The position numbers and the translations under genes are program-made. DNA of 24,719 nucleotides, from the NCBI GenBank assembly GCA_034440115.1, contig JAWXBM010000088.1, positions 1 through 24,719 of the forward strand, given 5' to 3'. The first letter of the stretch is position 1; each line of letters opens with the position of its first letter. The stretch is from JAWXBM01 sp034440115. GTDB taxonomy: Bacteria; Pseudomonadota; Gammaproteobacteria; Xanthomonadales; SZUA-36. The notes under the pieces are model-generated. The model was not told the DNA's origin, did no database searches, and worked only from the letters and a program-made list of their open reading frames with translations. Positions 7,930-15,603 of the stretch are shown piece by piece.

Positions 7930-9249
7930 ATGAAAACCATACTGACCGTATTCAGCCTGTTCCTGTTGAGCGGCACGATCGCTGCGGATACCGCGCTAAA
8001 AGGTGAAGCGCAATTGCGCTGGGAGCGCATGAACCAGATCCGCATGGACAAGTTCGACCTGGTTTTGCCGCAAGTCATGCGTGAAAACAAGGTCGATATG
8101 TGGATCACGGTGAATCGCGAAGGCTTTGAAGACCCTTTGACCGAGGACTTCGGCCGCGGTTATGTCACGGAATGGGGCTATTACATTTTCACCGACCGTG
8201 GCGGAGATCGCATCGAACGCGCTGCGCTTGGAGTCGGAACCTATTTGATTGAGGAAAACGGTGCTTATGATATTTACCGCATGGAGTTTGACCTGGCTGA
8301 GTTTGTGGCCGAGCGGGACCCCAAAACCATCGCCCTGAACTTTGCCGAGCACATCGGTGCCGCCGATGGCTTAACCACCACGGCACTGGCCAGGCTGACC
8401 GAAGAATTGGGCGAAAAATACGCCTCCCGTTTCGTTTCGGCTCAGAAGCTGGCCTCTGATTTCCGCTCGCGTCGCGTAGCCAGTGAAATTGCCGGTTTTG
8501 CTGAAGCGGGTGAGAAATCGCGCATCATTGCGGAACGTGCTTTATCCAATGAGGTGATTACTGCCGGCAAAACCACGCTGGCAGAAGTTGCCTGGTGGAT
8601 ACGCGAGCAGCAATTTACCCAGGGTCTGGGCACATCGTTCGGCATGCCTTCGGTTTACATCACCGGGCCCGATGGTTTTGTAGCACTGTCCAATGATCGC
8701 ATCATTCAGCCGGGTGATTTTCTGGCACTGGACTTCGGCATCGGTTATCTGAACTTTTATACCGACATAAAACGTCTGGCATATGTTCTCAAAGACGGCG
8801 AAACCGAATTGCCGGCCAGTTTCCAAAAAGCCTTCGATAATGGCCGTGAAGTTCGCAATCTATTGAAAAAACATATCCATGCAGGGAAAACCGCTGGCGA
8901 GATTTTTGATCTGGTGAATGGAAAAATCAACGACGCGGGTTTTGTCGTGATGAAGGAGTTCAATAAGCCCACCACCGATCCTGCCATTGTCGATGTGATC
9001 ATAGGCTGTCATTCCGTGGGTAACCTGGGCCATGGCATCGGTCCCTCCATCGCCTGGTTCAACCCGGAACGCATGAAGTACATGATTCATCCGAGCAATC
9101 TGTTCTCGATTGAATTGTTCGCCTACACCGCCATCCCCGAATGGGGCGGAAAGAAGTTACGTATTCCTTTGGAAGACGATGCCATCGTCACGGAACGTGG
9201 AGTGGAATGGTTGTATCCGGTTAACGAGCGGGTCTTGCTGATCCGCTAA
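7930..9249 (+). CDS. Exported M24 family metallopeptidase (Xaa-Pro peptidase-like)
   Basis: This 439-residue protein has a signal peptide (residues 1 to about 19, GTIAAD). An N-terminal creatinase/prolidase-type domain precedes a C-terminal pita-bread M24 domain. The metal ligands are visible: D268 (LALDFG), D279 (YTDIKR), H368 (GNLGHGIG), E395 (SIELFAY) and E415 (PLEDD). Family members cleave Xaa-Pro bonds, and relatives hydrolyse creatine. An exported form would act on peptides or amides in the periplasm. The ATG start at 7930 has AAGG 9 bases upstream; an in-frame TTG at 7900 is less likely because it would bury the signal peptide. The gene is transcribed divergently from operon A and appears monocistronic, meeting the convergent operon B. 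Confidence 0.88.
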   Translation: MKTILTVFSLFLLSGTIAADTALKGEAQLRWERMNQIRMDKFDLVLPQVMRENKVDMWITVNREGFEDPLTEDFGRGYVTEWGYYIFTDRGGDRIERAALGVGTYLIEENGAYDIYRMEFDLAEFVAERDPKTIALNFAEHIGAADGLTTTALARLTEELGEKYASRFVSAQKLASDFRSRRVASEIAGFAEAGEKSRIIAERALSNEVITAGKTTLAEVAWWIREQQFTQGLGTSFGMPSVYITGPDGFVALSNDRIIQPGDFLALDFGIGYLNFYTDIKRLAYVLKDGETELPASFQKAFDNGREVRNLLKKHIHAGKTAGEIFDLVNGKINDAGFVVMKEFNKPTTDPAIVDVIIGCHSVGNLGHGIGPSIAWFNPERMKYMIHPSNLFSIELFAYTAIPEWGGKKLRIPLEDDAIVTERGVEWLYPVNERVLLIR

Positions 9250-9344
9250 AAGAGTTGGGAAATTCTGATTAAATTCAGAGGGTCCTGCGACACAGGCATG
9301 TCGCGGCGAGAAATCCAGGATGGATATCCAGAGCTTCTTTGATC

Positions 9345-10376
9345 TCAGATTTCGTGGCTGTCCGACATCTCCTGATTGGCATTGGCAGCCGCTTTTTCCG
9401 CTCTTTTGGCGCGCCATTTCAACATTTTCTCAGCCAGCTTGGGGGCGGAACCTGGCTTGCTCCAGGGGCACACCGCCAGGCAAATGCCACAGGCCAACGT
9501 TTCTCCGAAGTAAGGAATGCAGGCATCAAAGTCCACATACCATTTCTCTACCCCGCGGACCATTTGTTTGACATCCAGAATGGCTCCGGGCGGACAGGCA
9601 TTGGCACAAACCTGGCAGCGCGTGCAAAAATCATCAGCGGCGAAATCAGCGGGCTGATCGTAAGTCAGCGGCATGTCTGTGGTCACGGCTGAAAGCCTGA
9701 AAGACGAACCGTATTCGCGATTGATCAATGAGCCATGCTTACCCAGCTCACCAAGCCCGGCCTGGATGGCTGCTGGCATCATGCTCAGGCCCGAAGCGTA
9801 AGGCCCTGGCCAGGCCTTGGCCTGGTGTCCCCGTTCCCTGATGTAGTTGGTGAGGCGGCGGGCCACCCGCGAAGCGCGGTTATACTGCCGACCCACTTCA
9901 ACCCCTGCATTGGGCTGCTCAAAAGAAGCCGGTGCTTTGCTTAACTCGTCATGGTCCATCGAGACGCCAATGATAATGACGTTCGCATCGTTGACCTCGT
10001 AGCCTTCATAGACATAATCCAATTTCATGGGCGTGACGCCCACCAGATCGCCTTCGTTTTCCAGCACAAACTGCTTGATCAGCCCGGTCCATTCTTCGGC
10101 CGATTTATGCGCCTGAACATTGGCCAGTTCCACTGGCTTGGGGCCACGATCTGCGCTCGGAGTAAAAACCTCGCGCATTTCGGGTGAGCGGCGATGGTAA
10201 TTGACGACGGTTTCCTGCAATAAACCATGCGTCTGACGCTCAGGCGGATGCCAGAAGAAAGGCGAAGGCCGACGAACTTCAGTTTCGCCTAAGCCATTAA
10301 CGGTGTTGCCAGAGATTTCCGGAAACACATCGGTGAAAATCGGATTGGGCACGTAGTCAGGATACTTTTTGTTCAT
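9345..10376 (-). CDS. Cobalamin/4Fe-4S protein of the reductive dehalogenase/QueG superfamily
   Basis: This 343-residue protein has a region (about 110-240) resembling the cobalamin-binding fold of reductive dehalogenases and epoxyqueuosine reductase (AIQAGLGELGKHGSLI, then EYGSSFRLSAVTTDMPL). A double 4Fe-4S ferredoxin domain follows: C251-x2-C-x2-C-x3-C261P and C286...C296-x2-C299-x3-C303P. No Tat signal or membrane-anchor gene accompanies it, so it is cytoplasmic and unlike respiratory RdhA. It is much shorter than catabolic RdhA fused to a reductase. The ATG at 10376 is preferred. A TTG at 10406 would overlap the preceding stop and give 353 residues, but has no clear ribosome site. It is third in a minus-strand operon after an alpha/beta hydrolase. 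Dehalogenation, epoxide reduction or another B12 redox role are all possible. Ordinary QueG is less likely, given the catabolic setting and the long divergent N-terminus. Confidence 0.78.
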   Translation of the reverse strand: MNKKYPDYVPNPIFTDVFPEISGNTVNGLGETEVRRPSPFFWHPPERQTHGLLQETVVNYHRRSPEMREVFTPSADRGPKPVELANVQAHKSAEEWTGLIKQFVLENEGDLVGVTPMKLDYVYEGYEVNDANVIIIGVSMDHDELSKAPASFEQPNAGVEVGRQYNRASRVARRLTNYIRERGHQAKAWPGPYASGLSMMPAAIQAGLGELGKHGSLINREYGSSFRLSAVTTDMPLTYDQPADFAADDFCTRCQVCANACPPGAILDVKQMVRGVEKWYVDFDACIPYFGETLACGICLAVCPWSKPGSAPKLAEKMLKWRAKRAEKAAANANQEMSDSHEI

Positions 10377-10402
10377 AGCTCTTTGCTGTTGCAGTCCTTC
10401 GG

Positions 10403-11386
10403 TCAATTCACGTTAGATGTTGCTGGCGGCAGCATGGTCAAAATGGTTTCCCGCACCAGATCAAAGGCAGGATTACCGGGCATGACCAACTCAAAATGAC
10501 CGGCATCGGGAGGAATAATGATTTCCACGGCTTCACCGGCGTTGGCCGCTTTCTTCTGGTAAGCGCGTGATACCGTCAACCAGCCTTCATCATGATCGCC
10601 GTTTACTATCACCTGAGGAACACCCAGCGGCAACATGGCTGACGCTGAGCCATCGATAAACCGTTGCGGGTATTCCTCGGCTGTGCCACCGACCAGTTTT
10701 TGTGCTGCGTCACCGCAAGTCTGGTTGCGATAGGTCAGCTCCAGATCGGCTGCCGGTGCCAGTGCCACGACCCCTGCGACAGGTAACGGATTTTCCGAAT
10801 ACAGTTCGCTCGCCACTGATAATTTGTGGCGTGCGGCGAGCCACAGCACCAGGTGGCCTCCGGCAGAATGTCCAACTAACACCACGCGATTCAAATCGAG
10901 ATTGTGAGCAGGCGCAATTTGGCGCAAAAAATCTGTGCCGTTGGCCACATCGAGAAAAGTACCGGGCCAGGCGCCACCCTCGTTACCTATTCGGCGAAAC
11001 TCCAATGCCCAGGTCGCTACACCTGCATCCGTCAGGGCCTGAGCCATGGCGCCGATGTGGCCGATGCCGTATTGCGCCAGCCAGCAACCACCGTGTACCA
11101 AAACTACCACCGGAAAGGGACCATCGCCGGGGGGCACGCGCAGGTCAGCAAACTGAAACTCATCTTCGCCGTAAAAGTAGCGCTGATCTGCCGGTGGCTC
11201 GGGTTGGGCCAGCAGTTCAGGAACTCCAGCGAGTTTGGGTGCTGCCTTGCTTGCGGCCATGGTTGCTGCCTTCGTTGCTTCCTTCGTTGCAGATTGAGCC
11301 GACGTGGATTCATCAGCTGCAAGTATCGGCGTGGCCAGCAGCGCAGAAAGCAAAAATGCCATGGATTGGAGCTTCACATTGTTCAC
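10403..11386 (-). CDS. Exported alpha/beta hydrolase (BD-FAE / kynurenine formamidase-like esterase)
   Basis: This 327-residue serine hydrolase has a signal peptide (about 1-24, ILAADE). A Ser/Thr/Ala/Lys-rich linker (about 27-52) precedes the catalytic domain. The oxyanion motif HGG is at 98-100, the nucleophile S174 lies in GHSAGG, an acid candidate is D264 or D266 in NGDHDEGW, and the catalytic His is probably H297 (AGHFEL). The family includes feruloyl-type esterases and arylformamidases acting on small esters or amides. The GTG start has GGAG 8 bases upstream, and a second GTG occurs three codons later. It lies 13 bp after the Nramp-like gene and 26 bp before the cobalamin/Fe-S gene, so the three form one operon. 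The substrate is unknown. Confidence 0.86.
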   Translation of the reverse strand: MNNVKLQSMAFLLSALLATPILAADESTSAQSATKEATKAATMAASKAAPKLAGVPELLAQPEPPADQRYFYGEDEFQFADLRVPPGDGPFPVVVLVHGGCWLAQYGIGHIGAMAQALTDAGVATWALEFRRIGNEGGAWPGTFLDVANGTDFLRQIAPAHNLDLNRVVLVGHSAGGHLVLWLAARHKLSVASELYSENPLPVAGVVALAPAADLELTYRNQTCGDAAQKLVGGTAEEYPQRFIDGSASAMLPLGVPQVIVNGDHDEGWLTVSRAYQKKAANAGEAVEIIIPPDAGHFELVMPGNPAFDLVRETILTMLPPATSNVN

Positions 11387-11399
11387 AGCAACAACTCCA

Positions 11400-12719
11400 T
11401 TAAAACATCGCCAGGTAGTCGGGTAGCTTGTCTATCCCCAACGCGATCGCAACCATCAGACACACCACCAAAGTGAGGTTGCGCCAAAAACCCGCTGTAT
11501 GCTCGCCCATCACGGTTTTTTTGTTCAGCAGATAAATCATGGCGATAAGCACCATGGGAATAATCAGCACATTCACGCCCATCAGCAAAATGACTTTCAA
11601 CATGGCCGGGAAGGTCCATACCGGCGCCAACACCGCAGATATTAAAGTAACGACAATCAGCAAGCGTCGGAACAAGGTATTGTCGCTGGAGTAAGTCCAG
11701 TTCTTGCCCAGCATGTCCAACGACAGATAAATCACCACCTGCACGCTGATGACGAGGGTGGTCAACGCGGCTATAAACAGGCCAAAAGTAAAAATCGGTG
11801 GGCCCATAAAAGCCATCGCCGGGGGAAAAGCAAAAGTCAGCACCTGCCCGGCCGCGTGCACGGTTTGAATGCTGGCGTGATTTTGCAGCGGATAAAGCGC
11901 AAAACCTCCGGCAATGAGTATGAACATGGCATAAGCACCGAAAATGATGCCCAGATTCAACACCGATTTGCGTAAATCCCGCTGCAAACTGCTGGCATCA
12001 CTGCCCGCATCCGAACTGAGATAAGGGATCGCCAACAAGGCGCCGGGAGCGATGGCCGCCCCTACAATGGCAATGATCGAACCGGTGCTCATACGCACCG
12101 TATCAGTGCCAGGCACGGGAAGGTCGGGCGGAATGCTTGGCACGAAGCCCGCCAGAATGGCACCTGCTTCGCCGAAGCTTCGCAGGGCAATCAACAAAAA
12201 GCAGAAAAACATCACCACCATCATCACAGTCATGGCTTTTTGCATGCGGTCGTAGCCTTGCGACAAAACCAGCCATAGCATCAGCACACCCAGGGCCACA
12301 GAGGTGCCCATTTCGAATTTGAGGTAGCTGGCCAATTGTTCCGGCGAGGCAGCAACTCCTGGGGGATGCATACCAAACAGCGACAGAAATGCCGATGTCA
12401 TAACCGAGAACTGGCCCATGGCCACCAGAATATGGATGGGCACATTAATGGCCAGAAAAAACCATGCTACCGAAGGATGGATGTGCCGTCGCACAATCGA
12501 CAGCATGCCCACGCCGTGATTCACACTGCCGATACGCGAGGACGAATCCACCGCAATAACAAAAAGTGGCAACATGAAGAGCACCACCCAGAGCAAGTCA
12601 TAGCGAAACCAGGCCCCAGCCAATATCAAGGAGGCAACGGCGCCGGCACCCATGGTGCCTGCAGCAATGACTGCGGCAGGGCCAACCAATTCGTTAAACA
12701 GCTTGATAATAAAATTCAT
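11400..12719 (-). CDS. Nramp-fold transporter lacking the metal-binding motifs
   Basis: This 439-residue inner-membrane protein has about 11 hydrophobic segments and clear Nramp (SLC11) architecture. TM1 aligns as GPAAVIAAG-TMGAGA followed by AGAWFRYDLLW, matching GPGxIAAxGYIDPGN...AGAxxGYxLLW of MntH. The metal-coordinating DPGN becomes G24-A-G-A27, and the TM6 MPH motif becomes A224-P-G226. Known Mn2+/Fe2+ Nramps depend on those Asp, Asn, Met and His residues, so this protein probably does not carry transition metals in the usual way. It could belong to an Nramp-related branch carrying another ion or an organic solute; the LeuT fold is shared with amino-acid carriers. It is the first gene of operon B. 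ATG start with AGGG a few bases upstream. The fold assignment is firm and the substrate is open. Confidence 0.84.
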   Translation of the reverse strand: MNFIIKLFNELVGPAAVIAAGTMGAGAVASLILAGAWFRYDLLWVVLFMLPLFVIAVDSSSRIGSVNHGVGMLSIVRRHIHPSVAWFFLAINVPIHILVAMGQFSVMTSAFLSLFGMHPPGVAASPEQLASYLKFEMGTSVALGVLMLWLVLSQGYDRMQKAMTVMMVVMFFCFLLIALRSFGEAGAILAGFVPSIPPDLPVPGTDTVRMSTGSIIAIVGAAIAPGALLAIPYLSSDAGSDASSLQRDLRKSVLNLGIIFGAYAMFILIAGGFALYPLQNHASIQTVHAAGQVLTFAFPPAMAFMGPPIFTFGLFIAALTTLVISVQVVIYLSLDMLGKNWTYSSDNTLFRRLLIVVTLISAVLAPVWTFPAMLKVILLMGVNVLIIPMVLIAMIYLLNKKTVMGEHTAGFWRNLTLVVCLMVAIALGIDKLPDYLAMF

Positions 12720-12924
12720 TTACCCTGCCTGCTTTGTCGTTAATCGCGGCCGTTACACTGTGTGACCTGAAGCTGCAAAGGATTCTACAACCATGCACAG
12801 CATGCATGTTCGGGGTTGCGCAGAAAGCAACAAATTGATGCAAGCAGCGTTATGCAGGCGACAGCCACTGGCGTTAGTCTAATGGGTTATAGTCTTTCAG
12901 CATTCAGAACAGACAGGAAATCAT
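12720..12924. promoter_or_regulatory. Divergent promoter region between operons B and C
   Basis: This 205-bp gap separates the minus-strand transporter start and the plus-strand VOC start and must carry both promoters. A plausible plus-strand -10 is TTATAG near 12886-12891, about 35 bp before the ATG. A short self-complementary stretch (GCATGCATG) lies near 12802-12810 and could be a regulator contact. No strong long palindrome or riboswitch-like fold was recognised. Confidence 0.35.
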
Positions 12925-13410
12925 ATGAACAAAGTGGCCTTCAAACGTTTGGACCATGTCTCCCTGACCGTTCAGGAAATCGAGCCGGTTGTTGAGTTCT
13001 ATACCAAAGTTTTCGGTGCCGAGCTGGCTTATCGAATGGGGCCTTTTGATGCCGCCGAAATACCATTAATGGAAGACGGTCGCGACTGGACAGCAGCACA
13101 CATCAATGTACCCGGAGCCCGGCTGGAAATTGCCATGCTCAAATTCAGTGACGGCTTTGGCATGGAACTATTCCAGTACGAGAAGCCCGCAGACGCGCGC
13201 CAATCACCACCTCGCAATTGCGATGTGGGTTGTCGGCATTTGTGTATCGAGGTTGAGAATCTGGATGAAACCGTGGCCTTTCTGGTAGCCAAAGGCTGCA
13301 CTGCCATGGCCGGTTCCATCGATATGCTGGATGGGCCCTGCCCTGCCAACCGTTCATGGTATGTAATTGACCCTTTTGGCCATCAACTCGAACTGGTCGA
13401 ATACCACTAA
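12925..13410 (+). CDS. VOC superfamily (glyoxalase/dioxygenase-like) metalloprotein
   Basis: This 161-residue protein shows two beta-alpha-beta-beta-beta vicinal-oxygen-chelate modules. The likely metal ligands are H11 (LDHVSLTV), E81 (MELFQY), H105 (CRHLCIEV) and E156 (GHQLELVEY), the usual H-E-H-E pattern, so it should bind a divalent metal. The family includes lyases, isomerases (methylmalonyl-CoA epimerase), glyoxalases and extradiol dioxygenases, and which applies here is unclear. It is cytoplasmic. ATG start with AGGA 7 bases upstream. It is the first gene of operon C, 30 bp before the RidA-family gene, suggesting that it handles an unstable keto or enol intermediate of the same pathway (inference). 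Confidence 0.85.
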   Translation: MNKVAFKRLDHVSLTVQEIEPVVEFYTKVFGAELAYRMGPFDAAEIPLMEDGRDWTAAHINVPGARLEIAMLKFSDGFGMELFQYEKPADARQSPPRNCDVGCRHLCIEVENLDETVAFLVAKGCTAMAGSIDMLDGPCPANRSWYVIDPFGHQLELVEYH

Positions 13411-13440
13411 AAACCGCTTCTCATAATCAGGGAGACTTTC

Positions 13441-13845
13441 ATGTCACGCGAACCCATCAATCCAGCAGAACTTTACGGCAGCGTTCAGTATGGCTTTTCC
13501 CAAGCCATCAAATCCACTGGCAGAACCACCATTCACTGTGCCGGCCAAGTGGCGTGGGATAAGGACTACAATCTGGTCGGAGAGGGCGATGTAGGCGCAC
13601 AGGCCCGGCAGGCTCTGAAAAATCTCAAGCAAGTTCTGGCCGCTGCCGGTGCATCGGTTGCCGACGTGGTGCGGATGCGCACCTATGTGGTGAACCATTC
13701 ACCGGAAATGCTTGATCCCATCGGTGGCGCAATGGCTGAGTTCTGGGGTGATGTGATGCCAGCAGCCAATACCTGGATCGGTGTGCAGAGTCTGGCATTA
13801 CCGGGCTTCCTGGTTGAAATCGAGGTCACTGCAGTCATCGACTGA
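13441..13845 (+). CDS. RidA/YjgF family protein lacking the catalytic arginine
   Basis: This 134-residue protein has the complete RidA fold (IHCAGQVAW, QARQALKNLKQVLAAAGAS, VVRMRTYV, VEIEVTAV). True RidA imine deaminases carry Arg in the PAR motif (Arg105 in E. coli RidA), which binds the substrate carboxylate. Here the motif reads MPAANTW, with A109 in that place. It therefore probably belongs to one of the Rid subfamilies without established 2-aminoacrylate deaminase activity. The position beside a flavin amine dehydrogenase, whose products are imines, still suggests handling of an imine or enamine. Start supported by GGGAG 6 bases upstream. A small hairpin with seven T's overlaps the stop and may reduce read-through to the dehydrogenase genes. 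Confidence 0.87.
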   Translation: MSREPINPAELYGSVQYGFSQAIKSTGRTTIHCAGQVAWDKDYNLVGEGDVGAQARQALKNLKQVLAAAGASVADVVRMRTYVVNHSPEMLDPIGGAMAEFWGDVMPAANTWIGVQSLALPGFLVEIEVTAVID

Positions 13846-13853
13846 GTTTTTTT
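13832..13853 (+). terminator. Possible weak terminator or attenuator after the RidA-family gene
   Basis: CAGTC / GACTG (13832-13836 and 13840-13844) forms a 5-bp stem with a 3-base loop, followed by AG and seven T's (13847-13853). The stem is short and its arms lie in the last codons of the gene, so only partial termination is expected. It may set a lower level for the downstream dehydrogenase. Confidence 0.3.
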
Positions 13854-13948
13854 CGCACCAACCTCTGAACAAACTCTACAGATGCGGTGCGTGATAGCAT
13901 CGCTCACATGAGCTCATACGCAAGAGAATCAGCCGAGGCACGCGATTG

Positions 13949-15220
13949 ATGGCAGATGTTGACGTCATCAACTTTGCCACTACCGATTGTGCCTCGGTCA
14001 ATTTTGCCGCAGTCAAATTTGATGTCGGCATAATCGGCGGAGGCCTGATTGGCTGTGCAACCGCGAGCTATCTGGCCAAGGCCGGTGCCCGCGTTATCCT
14101 GCTGGAGCGCGGCCAGATCAACCAGGGTGCCTCGGGTCAGAATGCCGGTTCCCTGCATTTTCAACTGGAACATCGACTGATCCAGAATCTGGATGTGCAA
14201 CAGCGCGAGCTGGAGTTCTATGTCGGCCTGGCCAAGCTGTCCATCGAGGACTGGAAAAATATCGAAGTCGACTTGGGTTGTGACCCCCAACTGGCCATGC
14301 ATGGCGGCTTAATGGTGGCCGAAACTTCCGAGCAGACCGCCTTGCTGGAACGCAAATCCCGGATTGAGCAAAGCCAGGGATTGTCGGTCAACCTGCTGGA
14401 TGGAACCCAGGCCCGCAATCTGGCCCCCTATCTTGCAGAATCTGTGGTCGCCGCGCTGCATTGCCCAGACGAAGGCCATTGCAACCCGCGTTTGCTCACA
14501 CCAGCATATGCTCGTCGCGCCAGCGCTTGTGGCGCAATAATCAAGGCCGGAGCAGAAGTCAAAACCATCGAACGCAAGGATTCAGGCTGGCGTGTGAGTT
14601 TCCAGCAAAGCGGATCAAAGCCCGGTTCCGATGCAGCTACCGTGCACAACATTAACTGTGACATGGTTCTTAACGCGGCGGGTGCAGGAGCGCCAGCAAT
14701 TGCCGTCATGGCGAACCTGCACTTGCCTTTATTCGCTGTCGGCTTAACCATGAACGCCACTGAAAAAGCCGCACCGGTAGTAGCTCATCTGATACAACAC
14801 GTGGGCCGCAAACTTTCCCTTAAACAAACCGACGACGGCAACCTGCTGATCGGCGGCGGCTGGAGTGCGCAATTGCGTCAAAAGCACGGGCGGTGGTCTG
14901 CTGATGAATCACCTCAACTGCTGCTGGATTCCGTCATGGGCAACCTGCGAACCGCTGCTGAGGTAGTGCCGCTGGTTAAGTCATTGCGCCTGATTCGAAC
15001 CTGGACGGGCACCACCTGCATCACGGCTGACCAACTGCCCGTGCTGGGCGAAGTTGCACAGGCGCCCGGCTTTTTTGTGGCCGCCGGCGGCTCGGGCTTT
15101 ACTTATGGACCCACTTACGCCCGACTGATGAGCGAGAGGATGCTCACCGGCCAGTCATCTTACTCATTGGAACCGTTCAGCCCTGCCCGATTCGGCGGTT
15201 TGAACGCGTTTATGGCTTGA
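13949..15220 (+). CDS. FAD-dependent amine dehydrogenase subunit (DAO family; HcnC / LhpB-like)
   Basis: This 423-residue D-amino-acid-oxidase-fold flavoprotein has the Rossmann motif GIIGGGLIG (about 27-35) with an acidic strand end (LLER). It has ASGQNAG after it and a C-terminal FAD contact (GGSGFTYGPTYA). With the next two genes it makes the three-part dehydrogenase seen in HCN synthase (HcnC/A/B), nopaline/octopine oxidases and D-hydroxyproline dehydrogenase. In these complexes this subunit oxidises the amino-acid C-N bond to an imine and passes electrons on. A roughly 25-residue N-terminal extension with a loose repeat (INFATTD, VNFAAVK) precedes the fold and is unusual. The ATG at 13949 was chosen over the adjacent TTG, with GAGG some 11 bases upstream. 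The substrate is inferred only as an amino, imino or opine acid. Confidence 0.86.
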   Translation: MADVDVINFATTDCASVNFAAVKFDVGIIGGGLIGCATASYLAKAGARVILLERGQINQGASGQNAGSLHFQLEHRLIQNLDVQQRELEFYVGLAKLSIEDWKNIEVDLGCDPQLAMHGGLMVAETSEQTALLERKSRIEQSQGLSVNLLDGTQARNLAPYLAESVVAALHCPDEGHCNPRLLTPAYARRASACGAIIKAGAEVKTIERKDSGWRVSFQQSGSKPGSDAATVHNINCDMVLNAAGAGAPAIAVMANLHLPLFAVGLTMNATEKAAPVVAHLIQHVGRKLSLKQTDDGNLLIGGGWSAQLRQKHGRWSADESPQLLLDSVMGNLRTAAEVVPLVKSLRLIRTWTGTTCITADQLPVLGEVAQAPGFFVAAGGSGFTYGPTYARLMSERMLTGQSSYSLEPFSPARFGGLNAFMA

Positions 15221-15225
15221 CGCTT

Positions 15226-15603
15226 ATGCCACGTGATAATTCCACTCGCATTCAACGTGGCGAAGGCATAAGCCTGATGGTTGACGAGCGTGAAGTCAGC
15301 GCCTACGCCGGCGAAACACTGGCAACCGTGTTGCTCGCACAAGGCATCACGGTATTTAACCGAACACTCAAGGGCCGGCCACGCGGGCCGTATTGCAATA
15401 TGGGCGGCTGTTTTGAATGCCAGGTGCCAATGGCTTACCCGGGTGCAGATACTTTCAACTGGGTTCGTGCCTGCATGGTTACCGCTGATGCCGGAATGAA
15501 GATCGTTACCGGCGCAACCCTTTCCGCCCAGCCCGGTAAACCAACGACCGCTGAACTCACGACTGCCACCCCTGGCGGTTCCATAGCAGGAAAGCGGCCA
15601 TGA
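15226..15603 (+). CDS. [2Fe-2S] ferredoxin-like subunit of the dehydrogenase (HcnA-like)
   Basis: This 125-residue protein carries a 2Fe-2S ferredoxin-type domain. The cysteine pattern YCNMGGCFEC (C-x4-C-x2-C) with a fourth Cys in RACMV matches HcnA and the small subunits of hydroxyproline and opine dehydrogenases. It should relay electrons between the two flavin subunits. The ATG at 15226 lies 5 bp after the previous stop; a TTG at 15217 overlapping that stop is an alternative. No clear ribosome site is present, so expression probably depends on translational coupling. Its end overlaps the next gene by 4 bp. Confidence 0.86.
   Translation: MPRDNSTRIQRGEGISLMVDEREVSAYAGETLATVLLAQGITVFNRTLKGRPRGPYCNMGGCFECQVPMAYPGADTFNWVRACMVTADAGMKIVTGATLSAQPGKPTTAELTTATPGGSIAGKRP

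Noticed and set aside
9287..9304. Hairpin GCGACA/TGTCGC between the convergent M24 and cobalamin/Fe-S genes
   Set aside because: Only a 6-bp stem with a wobble extension and no T tract on either side; insufficient to call a terminator.
9345..10376. Housekeeping queG (epoxyqueuosine reductase)
   Set aside because: The fold is related, but the N-terminus is divergent and the gene sits in a catabolic operon; not excluded without a tree.
10702..11476. Overlapping open frames of 190-233 codons opposite the alpha/beta hydrolase
   Set aside because: Antisense to a gene with a clear catalytic triad; low-complexity Arg/Cys/Gln-rich translations without motifs.
11400..12719. MntH manganese transporter
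   Set aside because: DPGN and MPH metal ligands are replaced by GAGA and APG.
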